From: Acetobacter lovaniensis
GTDB lineage: Bacteria; Pseudomonadota; Alphaproteobacteria; Acetobacterales; Acetobacteraceae
Length of the DNA: 33,166 nucleotides
NCBI RefSeq assembly: GCF_014207635.1
Contig: NZ_JACHIE010000023.1
Coordinates: forward strand, 1 to 33,166
Direction of reading: 5' to 3'
Part shown: positions 1-8,634 of the stretch, piece after piece
Position numbering within the stretch: position 1 is the stretch's first letter
Layout: each line of letters opens with the position of its first letter
The notes under the pieces: generated by a model
Databases searched by the model: none
The model's input: only the letters and a program-made list of their open reading frames with translations
What the model was told of the DNA's origin: nothing
Translations under genes and position numbers: made by a program

Positions 1-378
1 TCATCTGCCGTCCTTTCGCGCAGTCGTTTCTTCCAACGACCATTCTGGCACATTGCGATGCCGTGCGGGGAGGACGGCAACCACCCCATCTCACAGGCCC
101 AGCCCATGCCTGTGGCTTCGGGAATGGTCGGTGCTCTTGCAATGGCAGCGGAACAACCTCCATTGGCCGATCACATCACCATTGAGGAGCCGCCAGTAAC
201 CCATCTGGCCGCAAGCCAGCCGCAGGACAGGCGCAGGCCTGCGCCGGAAGCCAGACCCAGCAGCAGCGTAACGGAAAAAGCCAGTGCCTATGACGCCAGC
301 ATCCGCTCGATAGAGGTCGACGGCCAGCGTTTTGACCTGCAGGCCACGCCTGAAACCCATACCGGAAAGAGGCACTGA
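1..378 (+). CDS. C-terminal fragment of unidentified protein upstream of tpsB
   Basis: The frame is open from base 1 to a TGA at 376-378, so this is probably the end of a gene that starts outside the window; an internal ATG lies at 58. The visible 125 residues are rich in Pro, Ala and Gln, and I recognise no domain. The stop lies 3 bases before the ATG of the TpsB gene, so the two are probably co-transcribed. In two-partner secretion loci the gene beside tpsB usually encodes the secreted TpsA exoprotein. This may be a TpsA C-terminus, but that is inference from position only. The opposite strand is also open here, so coding status is not certain. Confidence 0.45.
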   Translation, partial: SSAVLSRSRFFQRPFWHIAMPCGEDGNHPISQAQPMPVASGMVGALAMAAEQPPLADHITIEEPPVTHLAASQPQDRRRPAPEARPSSSVTEKASAYDASIRSIEVDGQRFDLQATPETHTGKRH

Positions 379-381
379 ACC

Positions 382-2241
382 ATGAGCGCGTTCAACCTTC
401 TTTTCTCTTTTTCCTGCCATATCGGACGTTATCGGGTTTGTTCCATGCTCTCTTCTTCCTCCCGACTGTCGGGGCAGTCCGTGTTTTCGTTCATGCGCTC
501 ATCCGCGCGTGTCGCAGCGCCTTTGTGGCTCGTCGCTTCGGGCGATCTGTTCATCAGTCAGGCACAGGCTGCTCCGGCGGGTGTACCATTGCCGCCCCAA
601 CTCCCCTATAATGCCGGGCAGGCCGCGCGGCAGGCGGAAATGGCGGACCAGCCGCCACTGCCCCCACCTGCCGCAGTGCCTGTTCTGCCGCGTGTGGTTG
701 AACCCGAACTGGAACTGCCCGACAAGGAAACGCTTATGGTGCGCCATATCGTGGTCGAAGGCGTGGAGCCAGCGGAGCAGAAGAGCGTGGCCGGTTTTCT
801 GTCGTCTTACGAAGGCAAAAATCTGACCCTCGCCCAGATCTACGATGCGGCAGGCAAACTGACGGCCTATTATCGGGGGCAGGGGTTTCTGGTCGCCAAG
901 GTTCATGTACCAGCGCAGGATGCGCGGGATGGCACGTTGCGCTTCAAACTGGTGCGGGGGCGCTTCGGGCAGGCGACCATCCAGAATGAATCTCTGGTAC
1001 GCAGGAGTTTCCTTCAGGGCGTGATTGATGAGGCCCTTGCAGGCAGGCCCGCCATTACTGAGGGTGATCTGGAGCGCGCCATGCTGCTGGTGTCCGACCT
1101 GCATGGCGCGGGTATGCCCCATTCCGCCATTGCACCGGGTCTGCAGGCCGGGTCATCGGATTTTGTCTTTACTGTACCCCATTCCCGGCGGGTGGATGGC
1201 TACCTTCTGAGTGATAACGTGGGCTCGCGCTATACCGGGCGGTGGCGCATGAATGGGGGCATCAACATCAACTCTCCGGCGGGGATTGGTGACCGGATCT
1301 CGCTTTTTGGCATTATTTCCACCAATTCCAACCTGATCAACGGACGCGCCTCCTACTCGGCGCCTATTGGTCATAGCGGGCTGCGGGGCGAAATTGGCGC
1401 CTACAAGACAGACTATGCGCTAGGCGGCGCATATAGCAGCCTGGACGCCGTGGGGTATGTCAATTCCATCTATGGCACGCTCAGCTACCCTATCCTGCGT
1501 GCTCGCGCGGAGAGCCTTTATGTGTCCGCCACCTATTCTCACCGTAACCTGAACGATCAGGTTTTTGGCGTCTCGACCGCACATCGCAGCATTGATACGG
1601 GCACCATCAGTTTTAACAATGTGACCTATGGCACATTGGGCTCCATGCCTCTGACAAGTGATGTCTCCGCAAGTTATACGGAAGGTTATGTACGCTTCGC
1701 CGATCAGGAACAGTTGCAGGCGAACAGAGAAACACTGGGCACGGCTGGCCATTACCGCCGCATCAATCTGAGCGTGGATGCAACCTTGGGGCTGATGCGC
1801 CAGCTTGCCCTGATGTTCCACTTTAATGGCCAGAAATCACTCTCCGGCAGCATGGACAGCAGTGAGCAGATGACACTCTCGGGCCTTTGGGGTGTGCGTT
1901 CCTATTATCAGGGCCTGTCGGCGGATAGCGGGTTCCTGTTCATGCCGGAACTGCGCTATTCCCTGCCGCAGGTTTCCATTCTTTCAAAATACCAGCATTC
2001 ACTGGGCGTCTTTACGGACATAGCGGGCGGATGGCTGCACAATGCCAGTGTTTCCTATGTGCAGCGCCATTTCAGTGAGGTGAATGATATAGGGGTGGGA
2101 TATTATGCGACCTATGAGTATCTGCCCGGCCGGTACGTCACGGCAAAAGGCATGTTCGCTCACACATACGGGTCTGATTACGGTCTGAGCAGCTATAATC
2201 TGGGAACAACGGGCCTGATGCAGGTCGGCCTGACCTTTTAG
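382..2241 (+). CDS. Two-partner secretion outer-membrane transporter, ShlB/FhaC/HecB family (TpsB)
   Basis: This is a 619-residue outer-membrane beta-barrel that would secrete a large TpsA partner or activate a haemolysin. The ATG at 382 has a plausible ribosome-binding site (GAAAGAGG) about 10 bases upstream. A signal peptide ends near residue 63 (ISQAQA/AP), giving an unusually long N-terminal extension; Met-22 (445) and Met-38 (493) are alternative starts without clear ribosome-binding sites. A proline-rich linker (residues 65-115) is followed by two POTRA-like domains (about 119-195 and 196-270, starting VRHIVVEGV). The rest, about 270-619, is a barrel of alternating aromatic/polar strands that ends in Phe, as outer-membrane proteins do. 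The gene heads an operon with exbB, exbD and tonB, which is not needed for classical two-partner secretion. Confidence 0.88.
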   Translation: MSAFNLLFSFSCHIGRYRVCSMLSSSSRLSGQSVFSFMRSSARVAAPLWLVASGDLFISQAQAAPAGVPLPPQLPYNAGQAARQAEMADQPPLPPPAAVPVLPRVVEPELELPDKETLMVRHIVVEGVEPAEQKSVAGFLSSYEGKNLTLAQIYDAAGKLTAYYRGQGFLVAKVHVPAQDARDGTLRFKLVRGRFGQATIQNESLVRRSFLQGVIDEALAGRPAITEGDLERAMLLVSDLHGAGMPHSAIAPGLQAGSSDFVFTVPHSRRVDGYLLSDNVGSRYTGRWRMNGGININSPAGIGDRISLFGIISTNSNLINGRASYSAPIGHSGLRGEIGAYKTDYALGGAYSSLDAVGYVNSIYGTLSYPILRARAESLYVSATYSHRNLNDQVFGVSTAHRSIDTGTISFNNVTYGTLGSMPLTSDVSASYTEGYVRFADQEQLQANRETLGTAGHYRRINLSVDATLGLMRQLALMFHFNGQKSLSGSMDSSEQMTLSGLWGVRSYYQGLSADSGFLFMPELRYSLPQVSILSKYQHSLGVFTDIAGGWLHNASVSYVQRHFSEVNDIGVGYYATYEYLPGRYVTAKGMFAHTYGSDYGLSSYNLGTTGLMQVGLTF

Positions 2242-2252
2242 GGACGAACATC

Positions 2253-2711
2253 ATGGGGCTTAACTGGATTGCCGGAATTATTGATTACGGCATTGTGGGC
2301 GTACTTGTCGCTTTGAGCATTCTTGTCATCGGGGTGGCGATTGAACGGTTTTTCTTTTATCGCGCCATTGATCTGCAGGCTTATACGGATGTCAAATCAT
2401 TAGAGCTGGATTTGAGCAATCAGCTGATTGTCATTGCCTCCGTGGCGTCAAATGCACCCTATATCGGGCTTTTGGGCACAGTGCTGGGCATCATGCTGAC
2501 CTTTTACAATCTCAGCCTCCAGACTTCGGCGGATACCACCAAGGTCATGGTGGGTCTTGCCCTTGCGCTCAAGGCCACGGCTGTCGGGCTGGTGGTGGCA
2601 CTGGTATCGGTGGTCATCTACAACGCCATTCTTCGCCGCGCCAAGGTGCTCATGTTGCGTTGGGAAATTGCCCATAACGCAGCCGGACAGACAGTGGAAA
2701 GGGTAGCATGA
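2253..2711 (+). CDS. exbB: Short ExbB-type proton-channel subunit (MotA/TolQ/ExbB family)
   Basis: This 152-residue inner-membrane protein has three predicted transmembrane segments (about 12-33, 68-88 and 105-128). The second and third carry the family's conserved small-residue motifs ([14 protein letters not shown] and [17 protein letters not shown]). With ExbD it forms the proton-driven motor that energises TonB. It lacks the long cytoplasmic insert of E. coli ExbB (about 244 residues) and matches the short ExbB2-type proteins. It starts 11 bases after the tpsB stop and overlaps exbD by an ATGA junction, so translation of the two is probably coupled. Family assignment is firm; which receptor it serves is not shown. 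Confidence 0.9.
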   Translation: MGLNWIAGIIDYGIVGVLVALSILVIGVAIERFFFYRAIDLQAYTDVKSLELDLSNQLIVIASVASNAPYIGLLGTVLGIMLTFYNLSLQTSADTTKVMVGLALALKATAVGLVVALVSVVIYNAILRRAKVLMLRWEIAHNAAGQTVERVA

Positions 2712-3091
2712 TGGATGAAAAACCCTTTGAGAGCATGAATGTCATTCCATTTGTGGACATTATGCTGGTCATGCTCACCATCGTGCTGACGACGGCCAGC
2801 TTCATCACGACCGGGCGGCTGCCGATGACACTCCCCCACGCGAGCCAGGCCATCCCCGGCAACGACAGGCCGCATATTATTGAACTGACGGCCACGGGCC
2901 GTACTGCGCTGGACGGTAAGGACATCGCCAGAGACGCTCTGACCAGTGAACTGACAGGCCTGCCGCAGGACACGGCTTTTCTGATCCGTGCAGACAGAGC
3001 CCTGCCGCTGCAACAGTTTGTGGATGTTCTTGATATTCTGAAACGCGGGCATTTCACCAAGGTCAGTATGCAGACACAGGGGGCGCCATGA
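2708..3091 (+). CDS. exbD: ExbD/TolR-family energy transducer
   Basis: This 127-residue protein has a short cytoplasmic N-terminus, one transmembrane helix (about residues 13-35, [19 protein letters not shown]) and a periplasmic domain. Asp-17 in the motif [10 protein letters not shown] corresponds to the essential proton-carrying Asp of ExbD/TolR. The ATG overlaps the exbB stop by four bases, and its own stop overlaps the tonB start by four bases (ATGA both times). Together with ExbB it would convert proton motive force into movement of the TonB protein encoded next. The protein is slightly shorter than E. coli ExbD (141 residues), which is normal for the small ExbB2/ExbD2 pairs. Confidence 0.9.
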   Translation: MMDEKPFESMNVIPFVDIMLVMLTIVLTTASFITTGRLPMTLPHASQAIPGNDRPHIIELTATGRTALDGKDIARDALTSELTGLPQDTAFLIRADRALPLQQFVDVLDILKRGHFTKVSMQTQGAP

Positions 3092-3939
3092 CGCTGGAGG
3101 TGCCCCGGAAGCCGCCAGCACGCAGATGTATCAGCATATGGCAGGGGATGATCCTTTCAGGTCTTATACATACTGCCGTCTTTGTGGCCGTGCTCACGAC
3201 AGCCCATCTGCTGGCAGGGCAGGCCCCTCCACGTCCCGAAAAAGAGAACGCCCCCTCCACTCTGGCGCTGGACATCAATGGTCTGCTCGCCCCCGATCAG
3301 ATGCAGGAAAAACAGCTTCAGGAAAAAATGGGAAAAGCTGACAGGAAAACGCCAGCAGAGGCAGCCAGTCAGAGTCAGAAGACTGTGCAGAATACGCCCC
3401 CAGAGCCTGCGCGCCCGCAAGCCGAGCATGCCAGTCCTGAGAGCCCCGCAGACAAGGCTCCGCCTGACAAGGATGGTATGCCTCCGCCCACCCGGCAGGC
3501 CACGACGTCGCCACCACAGCACAGACCACTCCCCACACCCACGCAGACCCCTGTCCCCAGACATACGGATAGCAGTTTCGGTGCGGTTAACCGGGTTGGG
3601 GTCGAGCAGAGGCAGGCTGCTCATACCTTGAGCCGTGATGAGGAAAAAGAGCGCCTGCGGAACTATATTCGTGATCTGGGCAAAAAAATCCGTACCCGTC
3701 TGGTCTATCCCGCTTCGGCACGGGACGCTCATCTGGTTGGTGCGACCAAGGTTGCGTTTACAATTCTGGCTTCCGGGCAACTGTGCCCGGGTACGCTCCA
3801 TGTGGTCACAAGCAGTGGCATGCCCGAACTGGATGAATGGGCATTGGAGACCGTTCGCGCCAGCACCCCTTTTGTTCCGCCACCGCGCCAACTCTCCATT
3901 GCCATAAACGTGTCTTTCGAACACGCAAAAGAAGACTAG
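3088..3939 (+). CDS. tonB: TonB-family energy transducer
   Basis: This 283-residue protein has classic TonB architecture. An N-terminal transmembrane anchor (about residues 14-38) is followed by a long Pro/Glu/Lys-rich periplasm-spanning linker (about 45-175) and a C-terminal TonB domain (about 195-283). The C-terminal domain includes the family signature Y-P near RLVYPASAR and the segment TKVAFTILASGQL, and ends in PELDEWALETVRASTPF. It is translated from an ATG inside the end of exbD. It completes a TpsB-ExbB-ExbD-TonB unit, which suggests a dedicated energised uptake or secretion system. A hairpin-capable inverted repeat (3940-3971) follows the stop. Confidence 0.9.
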   Translation: MTLEVPRKPPARRCISIWQGMILSGLIHTAVFVAVLTTAHLLAGQAPPRPEKENAPSTLALDINGLLAPDQMQEKQLQEKMGKADRKTPAEAASQSQKTVQNTPPEPARPQAEHASPESPADKAPPDKDGMPPPTRQATTSPPQHRPLPTPTQTPVPRHTDSSFGAVNRVGVEQRQAAHTLSRDEEKERLRNYIRDLGKKIRTRLVYPASARDAHLVGATKVAFTILASGQLCPGTLHVVTSSGMPELDEWALETVRASTPFVPPPRQLSIAINVSFEHAKED

Positions 3940-3971
3940 TCAGGCTGCTGACCGGCAGGCCCGGAGCCTGA
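3940..3971. terminator. Inverted repeat after tonB, possible transcription end
   Basis: TCAGGCT (3940-3946) is the exact reverse complement of AGCCTGA (3965-3971), with an 18-base loop that begins directly at the tonB stop. There is no T-run on either side, so this is at best a weak or Rho-assisted terminator between the converging tonB and CoiA-like genes. Confidence 0.3.
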
Positions 3972-4006
3972 TTGTCTGTGAGCGGGAAACATCAGCGCGG
4001 CCCTGT

Positions 4007-4825
4007 TCATGGCGATGGACGCATGATCAGGCCACTCAGTCCTGTGTCATCTGGTTGGAACATTTGATAGGCAGTTTTCTTGGCGTTGATCGCAGGAACA
4101 GGGCCGCGCCAGAACAACAGAACCTGCCGACCAATATAGTCTGCCATCTTTCTGGCAAAAGGATGTTCGATAGGCAGGTCAAAGCGCAACGGCAAATTCG
4201 TATTCTGGAAAGAAAACCGTTTTATGGATGATACGAAGTAATACTTTTTGCCGCGAGAAACTGTAGCATCTCCGTAGATGATGTGATTGTCACAGTCCAG
4301 AGTGGTTATGTCATTTTGTAAATAGCGTATATACGTAAACGCAGACTGATAATTTAACTGACGGGTGTTGATGCCCAGTGCGTGCGTCTTTCGCTCTGTG
4401 TCGGGTATCATCAGCCACGCATCGACAATTTGTGACATCGTGGCAGGGTAAAGGGGCGGCGCCGTTTTTGCTGTACGGGCCAGCGCGATTAACTGTTCTT
4501 CCGAGGGGGGCATCCGTCGTTGTGGACGTGGTGGCATGCCAAGCCAGTTTGGGATCGGGGGCGGGGGGAGCGCGCTGGGCTTTGGTCTGGGCCTTCCTGT
4601 CTGAGCAGGATCAGAGTGGTGACTTCCGGCTTCGTTAAGGCATCCGGTCTTATGGCCGCTCTCGGCGTAGAAATATGTGTTGATGATCGTCTTTGGATAA
4701 ACTCTGGTCAGACAATGCTCATCTGGACAAAAATAACTAAGCCGTCTGTTTTCTGCGGCATAAAAGACGTGTACCTTACTCTGTGTCTCCCAACAGAGTG
4801 CTTCCACCATCAGTTCTTCTCGCAT
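4007..4825 (-). CDS. CoiA-like zinc-finger protein of unknown function
   Basis: I place the start at the ATG at 4825 (272 residues), because GGGAAG lies about 7 bases upstream; a GTG at 4867 would add 14 residues. Residues 1-70 resemble the N-terminal zinc-finger region of CoiA-like competence proteins: Cys-33, Cys-38, His-58 and Cys-62 in the pattern C-x4-C-x19-H-x3-C, around FCPDEHC and ESGHKTGC. A proline-rich linker (about 70-115) separates this from a C-terminal domain of about 150 residues that I do not recognise. No nuclease motif is evident there, although CoiA proteins usually carry one. The gene converges on tonB and has a lower GC content than its neighbours. The CoiA link is a pattern-level inference. 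Confidence 0.7.
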   Translation of the reverse strand: MREELMVEALCWETQSKVHVFYAAENRRLSYFCPDEHCLTRVYPKTIINTYFYAESGHKTGCLNEAGSHHSDPAQTGRPRPKPSALPPPPIPNWLGMPPRPQRRMPPSEEQLIALARTAKTAPPLYPATMSQIVDAWLMIPDTERKTHALGINTRQLNYQSAFTYIRYLQNDITTLDCDNHIIYGDATVSRGKKYYFVSSIKRFSFQNTNLPLRFDLPIEHPFARKMADYIGRQVLLFWRGPVPAINAKKTAYQMFQPDDTGLSGLIMRPSP

Positions 4826-5348
4826 TGTTCTTCCCGCCCTGACTGAGACGGGAACCAGATATAGCACTCATGGAAATACTGGCGTGATAAACTTCTCCGG
4901 ATATTTCTTGAAAAGGGGAAATCCGCACGCGTTTTCGGCGGCATGGATGACTGTACCACCGCCGGACCGCTGTGGGGTTTCTTGACCTGAAGCGGTGCGC
5001 CTGAGCCGTAAGGCACCATACGGCACTGTATGCTTGCCGTTTCCCTACGGCACAAGGCGCGGTGATCACTTGGCTGTTATCAGGTCCGTCATACCGGTAC
5101 CGGTTATGGAACACGGCCCGGATTACGACGGCCCGCCCCGCGAGGGGGACGAAGCAGAACAAGAGAGGATTTCCGCCCTTGATGGGGAGATGCGGCGTTG
5201 ATCCCACTTCAGTTTATACACATTATCCACAGAGTTATTCACGGGGCTTGTGCTCTGGGTGTGAGTCAGGTTGAAAAGCGCTGCGTGTGGTGGCCGCAGG
5301 TCAATAACGCAGCGCCAGATGTGGCGGGGGAATACTCTCCCGTGCTGA
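4826..5348. other. Gene-poor stretch of about 520 bases with palindromes
   Basis: I see no credible gene here; the open frames lack recognisable domains and good ribosome-binding sites. Structural features include two GCCGT/TACGGC hairpins (about 5007-5026 and 5036-5050), a perfect 12-base palindrome ACCGGTACCGGT (5093-5104), and the DnaA-box-like cluster at 5214-5243. The stretch separates the CoiA-like gene from the small HdeA/Rap1a-like gene. It may be a remnant of a plasmid or integrated element, or may carry an origin-like function. Confidence 0.5.
5214..5243 (+). promoter_or_regulatory. Cluster of three DnaA-box-like 9-mers
   Basis: TTATACACA (5214-5222) and TTATCCACA (5223-5231) both match the DnaA-box consensus TTATNCACA exactly and abut each other. 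TTATTCACG (5235-5243) matches at eight of nine positions. All three point the same way within 30 bases, which is far from random in GC-rich DNA. They could be part of a chromosomal or plasmid origin, a DnaA-titration or regulatory site, or iterons. No dnaA or rep gene and no clear AT-rich unwinding element lies beside them. Confidence 0.6.
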
Positions 5349-5720
5349 TTATTCAGCGCCCTGATGTTTTTCAATGTCGTGGAATGCACTGACCACGGCA
5401 GTATAGAACTTGGCTTCCGGGTTTTCGGTGCAGGACTGTTTTATTTTCTCAGATCCGTATGTCATGTTGCTGACAAAGTCGTTGGGATTGGACGTGGGAT
5501 TGCTTTGCGAGAGGTCATTGCTCAGTCCGCTGATATAGCCCTGCGCCCATGCCATGAATTTTTCTTCTGAACGTGGACTGATCTCCAGAAGCTTCAGATA
5601 TTTTTCACAAGAAACATTACCCAGACCGATAATACTGGTTTCGGCTTTTGCCTGATGCGAGACAAATAGCGCTAGGCTTAAAAGAAAAACGGTTTTTACG
5701 GTGTTACTCCGTAGCGTCAT
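5349..5720 (-). CDS. Small secreted protein, HdeA/Rap1a-like
   Basis: This 123-residue protein has a clear signal peptide with a predicted cut after residue 26 (HQAKA/ET). The mature part has two Cys (residue 38 and near 95) that could form a disulphide. It also has the pattern Cys-x-x-Tyr-Leu ... W-x-x-GYISGLS ... Cys-x-x-NP, seen in small periplasmic proteins of the HdeA and Rap1a/Tai immunity-like groups. HdeA is an acid-stress chaperone and Rap1a a type VI effector immunity protein; the sequence alone does not choose between them. A ribosome-binding site (GGAAAGAG) precedes the ATG. The gene stands alone, divergent from the MFS gene. Confidence 0.65.
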   Translation of the reverse strand: MTLRSNTVKTVFLLSLALFVSHQAKAETSIIGLGNVSCEKYLKLLEISPRSEEKFMAWAQGYISGLSNDLSQSNPTSNPNDFVSNMTYGSEKIKQSCTENPEAKFYTAVVSAFHDIEKHQGAE

Positions 5721-5883
5721 GGCTCTTTCCTTCTGGTGCTAATATGCCTGTTGGGCTTGGTAGTGTGTTCTATGACACATTTATGCTGAAAAATCTCCAT
5801 GTTCATAATGCAGACCCGTGTCAGGCAAAGGTTTTTTATTCTGGAAAGAAAACGCATACACTTTATACGCCGCCTGTCCTGCC

Positions 5884-5912
5884 TTGTATAAAATGGGAAA
5901 TCCTTTTTATAA
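5884..5912 (+). promoter_or_regulatory. Candidate promoter for the MFS gene
   Basis: TTGTAT (5884-5889) and TTATAA (5907-5912) are separated by 17 bases and lie about 50 bases upstream of the MFS start codon at 5961, in an AT-rich intergenic region. The match to the sigma-70 consensus is moderate. Confidence 0.35.
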
Positions 5913-5960
5913 CAGTGCCACAAAATGCTTAATTTAAATATGAATTAACGGAATAATCGT

Positions 5961-7238
5961 ATGCCCTCGCCCCTGCAACCGGTTCCTTCCCCTTCGCAAA
6001 AACCGGCCGTGGCCAACCAGAACGCCTATATCGTTGCATGGTTTTTGTGTCTGGTGTTTTACTGGCTGCAATATTCCACCCGTTCCGCTCCCAGCGTTAT
6101 GGTGGGTGAACTGGTCTCGGCCTTTGGGCTGACAACGGTTGGTCTGGGCTCCTTGCTCGGTCTTTACTATTACACCTATTCCCTGTGCTCCATTGTCTCG
6201 GGTGCCGCGGTGGACAGGTGGGGCGCCAAATACACCATTACCTTTGGTGCGCTGGTGCTGGCGACGGGTACATGCCTGTTTGGCTGGGGGAATGAGTGGC
6301 TGGCGGGTCTGGGTCGGCTGATGCAGGGCGCGGGTTCAGCCTTTGCCTTTGTTGGGGCCGTGTATCTTGCCGCGCGTGGATTTTCCAGACAGCATCTGGC
6401 AACTGCCGTGGGGGTTACCCAATGCGCGGGCATGATGGGGGGCGCCATGGGCCAGTCCACCGTAGCCTGGCTGATCCATGGCGTGCTCAACTGGCATTTT
6501 TTCTGGATTGATACAGGCGGGCTGATAGCCCTTGTTGGCGTGTTCATTTTTTTCCTGACACCTGGCGAGCATAAAAGTGCTACAGCCGCGCACCGCCCTG
6601 TGGGGTCCATGTTTGCGCCTTACAGGAGTGTGCTGTCCAACCCGCAATCCTATTTGTGCGGGCTGTGTTCCGGCCTGCTGTTTTTGCCAACAACCGTTGG
6701 CAGCATGACATGGGGCATAACCTTTTTAACCCAGAGCTGGCACATCGGGTACCATGAGGCGGTCATGCGTGCCGCCATGGTGCCGGTTGGCTGGATGGTT
6801 GGCTGCCCGGCCCTTGGGTACCTGACCGACCGCATAGGCCGCCGTAAACCCGTACTCCTTGGCGGCATTGTTGTCATGGCGCTTACCGTTGCCGCCATTA
6901 TTTACCTGCCGGGCAATACATTCCCTCCTTATATTCTGGCCTTTGTGCTGGGCGTATCCTCGGGTGCCGCCATGATTCCCTACTCCATTATCAAGGAGGT
7001 CAACGCCGATGAGGTTAAGGGTAGCGCTACCGGGGCCATCAATTTTCTGGTCTTTGTCATGAGCGCCATTGCCTCCCCCCTGTTTGCTGCTTTTCTACAG
7101 CATCTGGGTCATGGGCAGGCTTTGACTGGCGTGCAGTTTTCTCAGGCTTTCAGCTTTGGTCTGGCCGGTATTGTGCTGGCCGGTGTGCTCACCCTTTTCC
7201 TGCATGAAACAGGACCCGGCGCGCGTTCCGGCGGCTAG
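5961..7238 (+). CDS. Major facilitator superfamily (MFS) transporter
   Basis: This 425-residue inner-membrane protein has about 12 hydrophobic helices, the standard MFS size. The loop between helices 2 and 3 carries DRWGAKY and the equivalent loop between helices 8 and 9 carries LTDRIGRRKP; both are forms of MFS motif A and mark the duplicated 6+6 halves. The N-terminal stretch VAWFLCLVFYWLQYSTRSAP is like that of sugar-acid or organic-anion symporters, but the substrate cannot be inferred. It is a single gene facing the lipoprotein gene, with a possible promoter at 5884-5912. Confidence 0.88.
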   Translation: MPSPLQPVPSPSQKPAVANQNAYIVAWFLCLVFYWLQYSTRSAPSVMVGELVSAFGLTTVGLGSLLGLYYYTYSLCSIVSGAAVDRWGAKYTITFGALVLATGTCLFGWGNEWLAGLGRLMQGAGSAFAFVGAVYLAARGFSRQHLATAVGVTQCAGMMGGAMGQSTVAWLIHGVLNWHFFWIDTGGLIALVGVFIFFLTPGEHKSATAAHRPVGSMFAPYRSVLSNPQSYLCGLCSGLLFLPTTVGSMTWGITFLTQSWHIGYHEAVMRAAMVPVGWMVGCPALGYLTDRIGRRKPVLLGGIVVMALTVAAIIYLPGNTFPPYILAFVLGVSSGAAMIPYSIIKEVNADEVKGSATGAINFLVFVMSAIASPLFAAFLQHLGHGQALTGVQFSQAFSFGLAGIVLAGVLTLFLHETGPGARSGG

Positions 7239-7279
7239 GGCTGGCTGCACAGGGGCTGGTTGGTGCGCGTGGTGTCCGG

Positions 7280-8380
7280 TTATTTACTGACAGGAATGGT
7301 CACCACGGTTCCGGGGTTCAGGGTGGTTTTGGAAAGTTCCAGCAGCATCTGGGTGATTGAAAAAGCCAGCTTGCTTTCAAAATCCCCACGATCAATCCAG
7401 TAATAATAATGGTCGTACAAAACAGCGACAAACGCATTATCGGGCGGCTTGCGTCCTGAATGTACACTGATCAGGGGTTTTGCCTCATAACTGCTTTCCA
7501 TATCAGAAGATTTTCGGGTATTTCCGGAGGAAACCTCATCATCGGGGACTTGAATCTGGTAGGCGATCTGACCAAGAATGCTCAGCATGCTTCTGGTCAG
7601 CATCCTGATCTGCCCCGGTTCGGGGGTGCCAACGCCGTACACCACTTCCATCCGCTCGTATCTGGAGGAAAAGTTGAGCTGTTTTCTGGTCTTTTCCGCA
7701 AGGGCAGAAAGGGTGGGGTCTGTTGTCGATGAAATGCTTATGAAAACATGGCAGTTTTCTGTTTCCTTGTCCTGTGTGCCGGGTGCCTGCTGGAACTGGA
7801 TGTTCAGCAGCCCCGCCGCCTGTAGCAGGCGCAGGTCATGGAGCAGGCTGAAGAAATCCACACTCTGGGCATCAACCTCGGCGTCCAGATCCCCCACATT
7901 ACGTGAAAATGGACGATTATTGCTTAGAAGATTAATGGATTGTACAGAAAGGCGCAACAGCACATCAATGGGTAGCCCGCCCATGGCCAAGGGTAACAGG
8001 CTGGTAGGTGGCAGGGGGCGTAAAAAATTATGGGCGAAGGCATCACCCGTTACGGGCTGAAAGGTAAAGGTCGGGCTTTCCTGCAACTGTGCGGCGATAC
8101 CCCCGTTGGGACGGATGGGAAAAGTGTCCGATGCAACACCAAGAAAACCGCTGTGCTGCAACTGGTAGCCTGAAATAAGCTGCGTGGTATCCAGAAAACC
8201 GGGTGTATCGGCATAACGCAGGCGCACAAGGTTGGAGAGTGTCTGTCGCTTACTGGCCTCGATCATGGAACTTGCATACTGGTCCTGATCTTTTTCGAGC
8301 TTGTAACTTCCGATACTATAACAGCCGCTGGTGAATAAAATAAGAGAGCAACACAGTATTCTTTCAGCTACACGTTTCAT
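7280..8380 (-). CDS. Lipoprotein of unknown function
   Basis: This is a 366-residue protein. A short signal peptide ends in the lipobox LFTSGC, so Cys-20 would be lipidated. AAGGTG lies a few bases before the ATG and supports this start. The body has the conserved-looking opening SNLVRLRYADTPGFLDTTQLISGYQ and a mixed alpha/beta appearance; I do not recognise a named domain. No membrane segment follows the signal peptide. It is convergent with the MFS gene, only about 40 bases away, and lies downstream of the tRNA-Arg gene on the same strand. It could be an envelope assembly or surface protein, but no function can be assigned. Confidence 0.75.
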   Translation of the reverse strand: MKRVAERILCCSLILFTSGCYSIGSYKLEKDQDQYASSMIEASKRQTLSNLVRLRYADTPGFLDTTQLISGYQLQHSGFLGVASDTFPIRPNGGIAAQLQESPTFTFQPVTGDAFAHNFLRPLPPTSLLPLAMGGLPIDVLLRLSVQSINLLSNNRPFSRNVGDLDAEVDAQSVDFFSLLHDLRLLQAAGLLNIQFQQAPGTQDKETENCHVFISISSTTDPTLSALAEKTRKQLNFSSRYERMEVVYGVGTPEPGQIRMLTRSMLSILGQIAYQIQVPDDEVSSGNTRKSSDMESSYEAKPLISVHSGRKPPDNAFVAVLYDHYYYWIDRGDFESKLAFSITQMLLELSKTTLNPGTVVTIPVSK

Positions 8381-8634
8381 GTGTCACCTTTCAGAATGCT
8401 GGATGGTCTCGAACATTCTATAGTCAAGATATCATGATCTATTTTAGAGCATCATTTCTGATGGTGAGCAAGGGAGCATGGAAGGATAAGTTTTTTATGA
8501 TAGTTTCTTCAAATATATTGGGTTTATTATTTTACGTTTAACGACACTTTGGAATATTTTCATCCATGGCACGCCCCGCAAGGCAGTGCAGACGGGCCGA
8601 AGGGAGATCAATGCAGGGGAAAAAGTGTGTGTGC

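Noticed and set aside
4776..5207. Minus-strand frame of 143 codons between the CoiA-like gene and the DnaA boxes
   Set aside because: It overlaps the start of the better-supported CoiA-like gene, lacks a ribosome-binding site and a domain, and runs through palindromes.
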